A DNA stretch of 20,993 nt from assembly GCA_036521875.1 (NCBI GenBank), contig DATDGX010000080.1, forward strand, positions 1-20,993, given 5' to 3'. Of this stretch, positions 14,642-20,993 are shown piece by piece. Position 1 is the stretch's first letter. Every line of letters begins with the position of its first letter. The translations under genes were made by a program, and so were the position numbers. The notes beneath the pieces are model-generated. The model did no database searches. It worked only from the letters and a program-made list of their open reading frames with translations, and was not told the DNA's origin. The stretch comes from DATDGX01 sp036521875. Its GTDB lineage: Bacteria; Desulfobacterota; Binatia; Binatales; Binataceae.

Positions 14642-14773
14642 GTCAGTCCTCCGCTATGCTGCAACGCGCCGATCAAAGCACTTCGCACCCGCGAAATCTA
14701 ACCGCGCCAAATCCACTAAATCTGTAGCGTCCGGATACTTTCCTCGACACTCTGCGGCTGTTACTACACCCTG

Positions 14774-16483
14774 ATGCGATCGGCACTCGTCACCAGCTGG
14801 CGCGATGCGCGCACGCGTCTCGCCGCCTGCGCCTTGATTATTATTCTCGTCGCCTCGATCCCGGCTGCGAATTCGGCCCCGGCAGAATCGCCCGACGTGT
14901 CCGCAGTGGCGCAGCGCGCGATGGTGGTATCGGAAAGCGAGCAGGCCACCGCCGCCGGAGTGGAAATTTTGCGCCGCGGCGGCAACGCCGTCGATGCGGC
15001 GTGCGCGACCGCGCTGGCCCTCGGGATCACCAATCCCGCCGCGTCAGGAATCGGCGGCGGCGGCTTCATGCTCATCTATATGGCCGCGACCAAGCAGGTG
15101 TACGCGCTCGACTATCGCGAGCGCGCGCCGCTCAAAGCGAGCCCGACGATGTTCGTGCGCGACGGCCATCCGAATGAAGCGCTCGCGCAGAATGGAATTC
15201 TCGCGGTCGCGACACCCGGCGAGATTGCCGGGATCGACGCGGCGCTGAGACGATTTGGCGTCATGAAGTTTCAGACCGTCGCCGCGCCGGCGATCAAGCT
15301 CGCCCGCGATGGCTTCCCGGCAAGTCCGCACCTGGCGGGCGAGATTGCGCACTTCGCGCCCAAGCTCGCCGCCGATCCGGGGCTGCGCGAAGTTTTTCTG
15401 AAACCCGACGGAACGGCTCCCAAAGCCGGCGACACCATCGTCGCGAAAAATCTAGCCGTGACGCTCGAGAGCCTCGGCAACGATCCGGCCGCGAACTTCT
15501 ACCGCGGCCCCATCGCCGCCACGATAGCCGCGTTCATGACCGCGCAAGGCGGAATCCTGAGCACCACCGACCTAGCGGAGTTCCGCCCCAACTGGCGCGA
15601 CCCGCTCCATCGCGGCTACGAGAGCTACCAGGTTTACACCATGCCGCCGCCGTCGTCGGGCGGGGTGCTGCTCGAGATGCTCGGGATGCTCGAGGGCGGA
15701 GAGCTCGGCGCACTGGGCGTCGACTCGCCGCCGTATCTGGCGCGGCTGATCGAGGTGATGCGCCAGGGGTTCGAAGACCGCGCGCTGTACGGTGACCCGT
15801 CATACGTCAACGTACCGCTCTATAAGCTGCTTTCGCCCGAGCACGTCAATGAACTTCACGAACGCGCGCTCCATCGGAAATCGCCCAGCGCCACGCCCGC
15901 CGCCCACGACCACGGCACCTCGAACCTGCTGGTCGTCGACAACCTTGGCAACCTGGTCGCCCTCACCACGACCATCAACACGCCGTTCGGCGCGAAGGTC
16001 ACGGTCCCCAAGCTGGGAATTCTGCTCAACGATGAGATGGACGATTTTGCGGTCGCGCAGGGCGTCGAGAATGCGTACCGGCTCGAGGGTGAGGCCGCCA
16101 ATTTGATCGCGCCGGGCAAGCGTCCGCTCTCGAGCATGACTCCGATCATCGTGATGAAGGACGGCAAGCCGATTATGACTGCGGGCGGCTCGGGCGGCCC
16201 CACGATTCTCTCCGGCGTCTTGCAGGTCACACTCAACATTCTAGATTCGCACTTGAGTGCGGCGCGCGCCGTCGCAGAGCCGCGGATTCACGAGCAGGCT
16301 TCGCCGGATGTCGTGATCGTCGAGCAGTCGATGCCGGCGGCGACGCAGAAAGAGCTCGCGCAGATGGGCTACAAGCTCCGCGTGGTGCCGAACCTGGGCG
16401 CGGTCAGTGCGATCACGATCGAACCGGGAAATATTCGCGGCGCATACGATCCGCGCAAAGGTGGCGCCGCCGCCGGTTATTGA
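14774..16483 (+). CDS. ggt: gamma-glutamyltransferase, secreted precursor
   Basis: Cleaves or transfers the gamma-glutamyl group of glutathione and related compounds, in the periplasm or outside. The 569-residue precursor has a signal peptide: basic n-region, hydrophobic core near 16-30 and a likely cleavage at ANS|A around residue 34. The proenzyme shows NAVDAACATALALG (71-84), GGGGFMLIY (94-102), DYRERAP (113-119, the Arg that binds substrate carboxylate), PPPSSGG (291-297) and the autoprocessing site at HGTSNLLVVD. Thr382 becomes the N-terminal nucleophile of the small subunit. The oxyanion segment GGSGGP follows later. Length is normal. The ATG at 14774 lacks a Shine-Dalgarno. The GFA-type gene follows 44 bp downstream and is probably co-transcribed. 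Confidence 0.94.
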   Translation: MRSALVTSWRDARTRLAACALIIILVASIPAANSAPAESPDVSAVAQRAMVVSESEQATAAGVEILRRGGNAVDAACATALALGITNPAASGIGGGGFMLIYMAATKQVYALDYRERAPLKASPTMFVRDGHPNEALAQNGILAVATPGEIAGIDAALRRFGVMKFQTVAAPAIKLARDGFPASPHLAGEIAHFAPKLAADPGLREVFLKPDGTAPKAGDTIVAKNLAVTLESLGNDPAANFYRGPIAATIAAFMTAQGGILSTTDLAEFRPNWRDPLHRGYESYQVYTMPPPSSGGVLLEMLGMLEGGELGALGVDSPPYLARLIEVMRQGFEDRALYGDPSYVNVPLYKLLSPEHVNELHERALHRKSPSATPAAHDHGTSNLLVVDNLGNLVALTTTINTPFGAKVTVPKLGILLNDEMDDFAVAQGVENAYRLEGEAANLIAPGKRPLSSMTPIIVMKDGKPIMTAGGSGGPTILSGVLQVTLNILDSHLSAARAVAEPRIHEQASPDVVIVEQSMPAATQKELAQMGYKLRVVPNLGAVSAITIEPGNIRGAYDPRKGGAAAGY

Positions 16484-16527
16484 TACCGCGCCTCCTGGCG
16501 CTGCATCATTCGAAGGAGGAAATCGAA

Positions 16528-16932
16528 ATGAAAATCGAGGGCCGGTGCCATTGCGGACAGATCACTTATGAGGCGCAGGTCGACCCGGACACCGTCAGCA
16601 TCTGCCACTGCACCGATTGCCAGACGCTTACCGGTTCAGCCTATCGCGCCGTCGTGCGGGCGCCCGCCGAGAGTTTCGTGCTGCGCACCGGGCAGCCCAA
16701 GATTTACATCAAGACCGCCGAGAGCGGGACCAAGCGCGCCCACGCCTTCTGCCCCGATTGCGGCACGCCGATCTATGCCGCCGCGATCGTCAAGGATCCG
16801 CCAACCTATTCGTTGCGCCTCGGCACAATCAAGCAGCGCGCCGAGCTGCATCCGAAACGGCAAATCTGGTGCCGCTCCGCCCTGCCCTGGGCCATGGACA
16901 TTCGGGGCGTCGAGCAGTTCAGCCGGCAGTAA
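16528..16932 (+). CDS. GFA/CENP-V family zinc protein
   Basis: The 134-residue product has the zinc-site cysteines of the GFA (glutathione-dependent formaldehyde-activating enzyme) family: CHC at 7-9, CHCTDC at 26-31, and CPDC at 75-78, followed by GTPIY. Members share a beta-tent fold with structural and active zinc ions, but most are uncharacterised and do not act on formaldehyde. The ATG at 16528 follows a strong AAGGAGG (16513-16519). It sits 44 bp after ggt, so a shared transcript is likely. A role connected with glutathione is tempting from that position but is inference. Confidence 0.88.
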   Translation: MKIEGRCHCGQITYEAQVDPDTVSICHCTDCQTLTGSAYRAVVRAPAESFVLRTGQPKIYIKTAESGTKRAHAFCPDCGTPIYAAAIVKDPPTYSLRLGTIKQRAELHPKRQIWCRSALPWAMDIRGVEQFSRQ

Positions 16933-16939
16933 ACTCAGC

Positions 16940-16972
16940 GCGAAACCCGAGTCGAGTTTCGCTGTCTTGCAT
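16940..16972 (+). terminator. possible weak terminator after ggt-GFA
   Basis: A 7-bp perfect stem, GCGAAAC (16940-16946) and GTTTCGC (16956-16962), has a 9-nt loop and is followed by TGTCTTGCAT. The U content is low. It lies directly after the GFA-type stop codon, which favours some termination role. Confidence 0.35.
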
Positions 16973-17044
16973 ACGCGGCGGCAGTGATGTTTCCGGTTGC
17001 GGAGCGCTTTTTGGGGCGGGCGCCGACGGTTAGACTCATCCTTC

Positions 17045-18784
17045 GTGTCGGAAGCCGCGCATAGCACCGAATCCTCCGCGGGCGGCCCGCCCCAAGCAGA
17101 CGGCCGCGCCGCCGCCGCGCGTATCGCAGGACTGCCCGCGCTCGAGCTCGGCGCCCTACTCGCGTTGGCCGCCCTGATCTTCTTCTTCCACCTCGGACGC
17201 TATGGCCTATGGGAGCCGGACGAGGCGCGCTATGCCGAGATCGCGCGCGAGATGCTCGCCATGCGCGACTTCGTCGTCCCGCATCTCAACTACATCGCGT
17301 ACGTCGAGAAGCCCCCGCTGCTCTACTGGCTGACCGCGTTCTCATTCAGCGCCCTCGGCCCAACCGAGTTTGCCGCGCGCATCTGGGTCGCGATCGCGGC
17401 GCTGCTGGGCGTGCTCGCGACCTATGTCTTCACGCTCCGCACGTTCGGACGCGGACATGCGCTGCTCGCGGGCGCGATCCTCGCGACCGCGCCGCTGTAC
17501 TCCGTGATGGCGCAGGTGCTGACCACCGACATGCTGCTCACCGCGCTGGTGACGGTCGCGATGTTCTCGTTCTACCTTCATTGGAGCGAAGGCGGCCGCT
17601 GGTGCTGGCTGTTTTATGCCGCGATGGGACTCGCGATCCTCGCCAAGGGGCCAGTCGGCGCGGTGCTGCCAATTATCTCGGCGATGGTATTTCTCGCGTG
17701 GCAGAAAAATCTCGGCGCCGTTCGCCGCTTCCATCTAATTCCCGGCCTCGCGCTGACGCTCGCGATCGCAGCGCCATGGTTCATCGTGATAACGATTCGC
17801 GAGCCCGGCTTCTTCGATTTTTATTTCATCGGGGAGCATTTCCGCCGCGCACTCGAGCCTGACTACAGTCATGGCGGCCCGTTCTGGTACTACCTACCGG
17901 TCGTGTTCGTCGGGCTGCTGCCCTACTCGATGCTGGTGCCGTTCCTCACCTGGCGCGCGCTGCCGCCGAATCCTGCGCGGCGCTTCTGCGTGGCCACCGC
18001 GGTGGTGATATTCGCGCTGTTCTCGTTCGCGGGCGCCAAGCTGGTTCCGTACATCCTGCCCGCGATGCCGCCGCTGGCCGTGCTGATCGCTGATGGAATC
18101 ATGTCGTGCGCATATCCGGAGAGGACCGTGCGCGGCCCTTTGCGTTCGCCCGACTCGCGAATCCTGATGGAGGCGGGACCGCTGCTCGGCCTGCTCGGCG
18201 CCGCCGCGTTTATCGCCGGTGTCGCGGCGCCTTCGATGCGCACTCATTACGCGATGCTCGCGCAGCCCGCGATTTTCGCGGCGGGTGCCACGCTGACCTT
18301 GGGCGGCATCGTGGTCGCTGCCGCCTTTTATTCGCGGCGAACCAACGCCGGACTTGCCGCGCTGGTGCTCGCGGTCGCATCGACACTGCTCGTATTCAGC
18401 TATGCGCGAATTCTGGTCGAGCCGGAGCGATCGTACGCGAGTCTGAGCCGAGTGGTTGCGCAGCGGGCGCCCGACGCGACCCTGATTTGTTACCATCGCT
18501 ACGTCCAGGCGCTGCCGTTCTACACGCGCCGGCGCGTGATTGTCGTCGGCGGTCTCACTGAGCTGCGCTTCGGCGCGCAACGCACGCCCGACCGGCACGA
18601 CTGGTTCTTCACCACCGACGCCGAGCTGATGCGCCTGTGGCAGCGGCCCGGCAACGCGGTACTGGTTATCGACGCGGCCGACTTGTTGCGGCTCCAGGAA
18701 CGACTCGAACCGTTCACCGTGATTGCGGCGGAAGGCCGCAAGCGCGCGATCCTCAAAACTCGTGAGCCGATCGCGAGCAACTGA
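17045..18784 (+). CDS. GT39/ArnT-like membrane glycosyltransferase
   Basis: The 579-residue membrane protein belongs to the PMT/ArnT (GT39/GT83) group, which transfers a sugar from a polyprenyl-phosphate donor at the periplasmic face. The first loop has GLWEPDEARYAEIAREML with the catalytic-type Asp59-Glu60, followed by VPHLNYIAYVEKPPLLYWLTAF, both highly typical. About a dozen hydrophobic segments fill residues 35-460, and the last 120 residues are soluble. The acceptor is unknown; lipid A modification by aminoarabinose is known for ArnT, but no arn genes are in view. I chose the GTG at 17045; a TTG at 16997 is possible. Neither has a Shine-Dalgarno. Its end overlaps the start of the next gene by about 23 bp, so the two form a unit. 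Confidence 0.87.
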   Translation: MSEAAHSTESSAGGPPQADGRAAAARIAGLPALELGALLALAALIFFFHLGRYGLWEPDEARYAEIAREMLAMRDFVVPHLNYIAYVEKPPLLYWLTAFSFSALGPTEFAARIWVAIAALLGVLATYVFTLRTFGRGHALLAGAILATAPLYSVMAQVLTTDMLLTALVTVAMFSFYLHWSEGGRWCWLFYAAMGLAILAKGPVGAVLPIISAMVFLAWQKNLGAVRRFHLIPGLALTLAIAAPWFIVITIREPGFFDFYFIGEHFRRALEPDYSHGGPFWYYLPVVFVGLLPYSMLVPFLTWRALPPNPARRFCVATAVVIFALFSFAGAKLVPYILPAMPPLAVLIADGIMSCAYPERTVRGPLRSPDSRILMEAGPLLGLLGAAAFIAGVAAPSMRTHYAMLAQPAIFAAGATLTLGGIVVAAAFYSRRTNAGLAALVLAVASTLLVFSYARILVEPERSYASLSRVVAQRAPDATLICYHRYVQALPFYTRRRVIVVGGLTELRFGAQRTPDRHDWFFTTDAELMRLWQRPGNAVLVIDAADLLRLQERLEPFTVIAAEGRKRAILKTREPIASN

Positions 18785-19766
18785 GCCGCAGGCGTCTACG
18801 CCGTCCAGCGCCGCGCCGGCCGCGACCTCCGGCTCGGGCGCGAAACGCTCCCGCGCCTTCGCGCTTCGCGCCGCGCTCGGCATTGCGATCGTCGCGATCC
18901 TGCTGTGGCACTACGATGCGCGTCCGGTGCTGCGCACTCTTGCCCGCGAGCATCTGGTCTACTTCGCGATAGCGGTCGCGCTGTATCTTGCGGGACAGGT
19001 GATGTCGGCGTACCGATGGCGCCTGCTGGCCGCGATGGTGAATCTGCGCGGTCCGTTCGCCGAGTTTCTCACCTATTACTTCATCGGGATGTTCACCAAC
19101 CTGTTCGTGCCCGGATTGGTCGGCGGCGATGCCGCGCGAGCGGTTTATCTCGGCCGCCGGCACCAGCGGATTGGCGACGCGTTCGCGTCGGTGGTCGCGG
19201 ACCGCGGCATCGGCCTGGTTGCGATATTCTGGCTGGCCGCGTTCGCCGCGATATTTTTGAACGGCTCGGCGCTGCCGCCGGCGGTGACGCGCCCGGCGAT
19301 CGCGGTGGGCGCGATCGCGCTGTTGGGATTTCTCACCGCGCCGATTTTCGCGCGCCTGCTTTATCTTGCGCCCGCGATAATTCGGCGCTCGGCAGGTTTG
19401 GCCGCGCCGTATCTGCATCGTCCCGCCGCGACGATTCCCGCATTGATCCTGTCGCTGGTCCTTCAGGTGTCGCTCGCCGTCGCGCAATGGATCCTTGCGC
19501 GCGGCCTCGGCCTCGACGCGCCGCTTGCGCTGTTCATTTTGTGCGTGCCGATCGCGAACCTCTTCACCGCCTTGCCGATCACTCTGAACGGACTCGGCAT
19601 CAGGGAGACCGCTTACGTCGCGCTGTTCGGAATGGCCGGGATGGGCAAGAACGACGCTATCGCGATCGGGCTTTTGTGGTTCGCCGCGACGATGCTCGGC
19701 GGCCTCACCGGACTTTACCCCTTCGTTACCACGTCGTTACCGCCGATCATTTCGACCGAGGCGTAA
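18762..19766 (+). CDS. LPG-synthase-TM (YbhN/UPF0104) family membrane protein, flippase-like
   Basis: The 334-residue polytopic protein has the family landmarks SAYRWRLLA, NLFVPGLVGGDAARAVYLGR, SVVADRGIGL and, near the C-terminus, LPITLNGLGIRETAYV. This is the integral membrane domain of lysyl-phosphatidylglycerol synthase without its catalytic C-terminal domain. Stand-alone members are proposed lipid-linked substrate transporters or glycolipid accessory proteins. Hopanoid cluster protein HpnL belongs to the same broad family, and hpnJ lies about 600 bp downstream, so a hopanoid link is possible but unproven. A Ser/Ala/Pro-rich N-terminus of about 35 residues precedes the first helix. The GTG at 18762 overlaps the end of the glycosyltransferase gene; a TTG at 18723 is the alternative. 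No Shine-Dalgarno is visible. Confidence 0.83.
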   Translation: MSRSRATEPQASTPSSAAPAATSGSGAKRSRAFALRAALGIAIVAILLWHYDARPVLRTLAREHLVYFAIAVALYLAGQVMSAYRWRLLAAMVNLRGPFAEFLTYYFIGMFTNLFVPGLVGGDAARAVYLGRRHQRIGDAFASVVADRGIGLVAIFWLAAFAAIFLNGSALPPAVTRPAIAVGAIALLGFLTAPIFARLLYLAPAIIRRSAGLAAPYLHRPAATIPALILSLVLQVSLAVAQWILARGLGLDAPLALFILCVPIANLFTALPITLNGLGIRETAYVALFGMAGMGKNDAIAIGLLWFAATMLGGLTGLYPFVTTSLPPIISTEA

Positions 19767-19769
19767 AAG

Positions 19770-19801
19770 TTGTCAACCCTGAACCAGTTCAGGGTTATGA
19801 T
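19770..19801 (+). promoter_or_regulatory. MerR-family-type promoter/operator in front of the NUDIX gene
   Basis: A -35 TTGTCA (19770-19775) and a -10 TATGAT (19796-19801), each matching consensus at five of six positions, are separated by an overlong 20-bp spacer. A perfect 22-bp palindrome, half-sites AACCCTGAAC and GTTCAGGGTT around CA (19775-19796), is centred exactly on the spacer midpoint. This is the architecture of MerR-activated promoters, and the ACCCT outer half-site resembles operators of CadR/PbrR/ZntR-type regulators. Transcription would begin near 19808 and include the AGGAGA Shine-Dalgarno of the NUDIX gene. The alternative is a hairpin ending the upstream operon, but the tail ATGATTGTTT is a poor U-tract. 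Confidence 0.6.
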
Positions 19802-19830
19802 TGTTTATGTCATCAGGAGATAGTTACGGC

Positions 19831-20295
19831 GTGAAGAAAAAAAGAGTGCGGCCAATCGCGATCGCTGTCGTCGCGAACGGCGACCGCATGCTGGTCGCGG
19901 AAGGTCACGACGAGGATACGCGCGAGACCTTCTATCGGCCGTTCGGCGGCAAAATCGAGTTCGGCGAGCAGGGCGCGGAGACGATCGTGCGCGAGCTGCG
20001 GGAAGAGCTTGGCATCGCGCTGGTCAATCCACGCTACCTCGGTACGCTCGAAAGCATCTTCGATTTCAACGGGAAGCCGCACCACGAAATCGTGCTCGTG
20101 TACGCCGTCGATCTCGCCGACCGGTCGCTCTATCGCCAGGAGAAAATCGACCATCGCGACCACGATGGCATCCGGTTCCGAGGTATGTGGAAGCCACTGA
20201 GCGACTTCGGCGCCGGATCGATCCTGTATCCAAAGGGGCTCCTGGAGCTTCTGCGCGGCGCGGTGCCAGTGAAAAACCCAGCAGATCAGCAATAA
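19831..20295 (+). CDS. NUDIX hydrolase
   Basis: The 154-residue protein has a complete Nudix box, G-x5-E-x7-REL-x-EELGI at residues 40-62 (GKIEFGE...RELREELGI). All catalytic metal-binding glutamates are present. The substrate, a nucleoside diphosphate linked to another group, cannot be read from the sequence. The single-domain size and the YRPFGGKIEFGE segment resemble small MutT/ADP-ribose-type enzymes. I prefer the GTG at 19831, with AGGAGA at 19815-19820, because the predicted transcript starts near 19808. An ATG at 19807 would add eight residues but has no Shine-Dalgarno and coincides with the transcription start. The gene stands alone between the flippase-like gene and hpnJ and has its own MerR-type promoter. 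Confidence 0.9.
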   Translation: MKKKRVRPIAIAVVANGDRMLVAEGHDEDTRETFYRPFGGKIEFGEQGAETIVRELREELGIALVNPRYLGTLESIFDFNGKPHHEIVLVYAVDLADRSLYRQEKIDHRDHDGIRFRGMWKPLSDFGAGSILYPKGLLELLRGAVPVKNPADQQ

Positions 20296-20306
20296 ATTCT
20301 ACATCC

Positions 20307-20335
20307 TTGCGCTCACTCTGGGCCGTTTATATAGT
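20307..20335 (+). promoter_or_regulatory. sigma-70-type promoter of hpnJ
   Basis: TTGCGC (20307-20312) and TATAGT (20330-20335) are separated by 17 bp. The -10 matches consensus at five of six positions. Transcription would begin about 35 nt before the hpnJ ATG, leaving room for the GGAG Shine-Dalgarno near 20362-20365. Confidence 0.6.
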
Positions 20336-20375
20336 CTGGGACTAACCAAGCGGACAGGCCCGGAGTTTCGCCCTT

Positions 20376-20993
20376 ATGGATGTGATGAAGACCCTCTTCC
20401 TGAACCCACCCTCCTACGATGATTTCGATGGCGGCGCGGGTAGCCGCTACCAGGCGACGCGCGAGGTCTGGTCGTTCTGGTATCCGACCTGGCTCGCGTA
20501 TCCGGCGGGGATGATTCCCGGCGCGCGCCTGCTCGATGCGCCGCCGCACAACTACACGGTCGAGATGACGGTCGACGAGGCGAAGAACTACGACTTGATC
20601 GTGCTTCATACCTCGACGCCGTCGCTGCGGATGGATCTCCGGACGGCGGAGGCGATCAAGGCCGCGAACCCCGACTGCATCATCGCGTTCGTCGGCGGGC
20701 ATCCCACTGCGCGTCCCGAGGAAGTCCTCAAGTTGTCGACCGCGGTCGACATCGCGGCGCGCAAGGAATTCGACCACTCGATGCTCGAGGTTGCCGAGGG
20801 GCGCGAGTGGAGCACGATCGGCGGAATCAGCTATCGGAAGAACGACGCTATCCATCACAATCCCGATCGCGCGGCGCTCACCGACGAGGAGCTCGACAAG
20901 CTGCCGTTCGTCACCGAGGTCTACGAGAAAAATCTCGACTACCTGAGGTACAACAGTCCGTACTGCCAGTACCCGTACGTCTCGCTGTACACG
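20376..20993 (+). CDS. hpnJ: hopanoid biosynthesis-associated B12-binding radical SAM protein HpnJ, N-terminal part
   Basis: The 206 codons present (the frame runs off the window end) encode the N-terminal cobalamin-binding-like domain of a B12-dependent radical SAM protein. The start MKTLFLNPPSYDDFDGGAG (after MDV), then SRYQATREVWSFWYPTWLA, LLDAPPHNYTVE, LIVLHTSTPS, AARKEFD and LPFVTEVY, matches my recollection of HpnJ closely. The CxxxCxxC iron-sulfur motif should follow just past the window. HpnJ is reported to be needed for the cyclitol ether head group of bacteriohopanetetrol, so the organism very likely makes extended hopanoids. The ATG at 20376 has CGGAG ten bases upstream and its own promoter. 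The downstream genes, not visible, probably include other hpn functions. Confidence 0.88.
   Translation, partial: MDVMKTLFLNPPSYDDFDGGAGSRYQATREVWSFWYPTWLAYPAGMIPGARLLDAPPHNYTVEMTVDEAKNYDLIVLHTSTPSLRMDLRTAEAIKAANPDCIIAFVGGHPTARPEEVLKLSTAVDIAARKEFDHSMLEVAEGREWSTIGGISYRKNDAIHHNPDRAALTDEELDKLPFVTEVYEKNLDYLRYNSPYCQYPYVSLYT

Noticed and set aside
19813..20292. Minus-strand frame of 159 codons opposite the NUDIX gene
   Set aside because: The plus strand carries a complete Nudix box with Shine-Dalgarno and promoter, and the antisense product has no motif.
1..20993. CRISPR arrays, tRNA genes, insertion sequences, prophage or toxin-antitoxin genes
   Set aside because: I looked for regularly spaced repeats, tRNA-like cloverleafs, transposase motifs and terminal repeats and saw none. 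The window looks like core chromosome and not a mobile island.

Overview
The window is GC-rich, densely coded bacterial chromosome. It opens inside a 16S rRNA gene read from the minus strand and closes inside a radical-SAM gene that I recognise as the hopanoid-associated hpnJ. Hopanoid genes, a ceramide-free envelope gene set, crotonase and GFA-type enzymes and a GC-biased genome suggest a soil or sediment bacterium of the deltaproteobacterial or Binatota-like kind. That placement is inference: only about 343 nt of 16S are present and no search was possible.

Layout. (1) 1-550: 5' part of the 16S gene (minus), its leader with a boxA-like antitermination element, and a near-consensus rRNA promoter. 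(2) 657-1364 (minus): a membrane protein with an RskA-type periplasmic domain but no sigma-binding domain. (3) 1558-5886 (plus): DAHP synthase, a 3-hydroxyisobutyrate-dehydrogenase-like reductase with a DUF1932 domain, and a large GT-C-like membrane protein. (4) 13082 down to 5893 (minus): a likely operon of Hsp20, a Lon-family protease with a degenerate P-loop, nicotinate phosphoribosyltransferase, an MBOAT O-acyltransferase and its SGNH-like partner. It meets the GT-C-like gene tail to tail with 6 bp between stops. (5) 13206-13694 (plus): a UspA protein divergent from hsp20, ended by a strong hairpin. (6) 13808-14641 (minus): a crotonase-fold enzyme lacking the two classical glutamates. (7) 14774-16932 (plus): secreted gamma-glutamyltransferase followed by a GFA/CENP-V zinc protein. 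(8) 17045-19766 (plus): a GT39/ArnT-like glycosyltransferase overlapping a flippase-like LPG-synthase-TM protein. (9) 19770-20295: a NUDIX hydrolase behind a promoter that has the exact architecture of a MerR-family target. (10) 20307-20993: promoter and first 206 codons of hpnJ.

Themes. Several genes concern the envelope (glycosyltransferases, O-acylation pair, flippase-like protein, hopanoid modification). Others concern protein and redox stress (Hsp20, Lon-like protease, UspA, NUDIX). Genes with clear Shine-Dalgarno sequences are mixed with genes that have none. uspA, and less surely aroG, have a -10 element so close to the start codon that a leaderless mRNA is expected. The most unusual items are the MerR-type operator in front of the NUDIX gene with no merR gene in view, and the Lon-like protease with intact Ser-Lys dyad but no Walker A.
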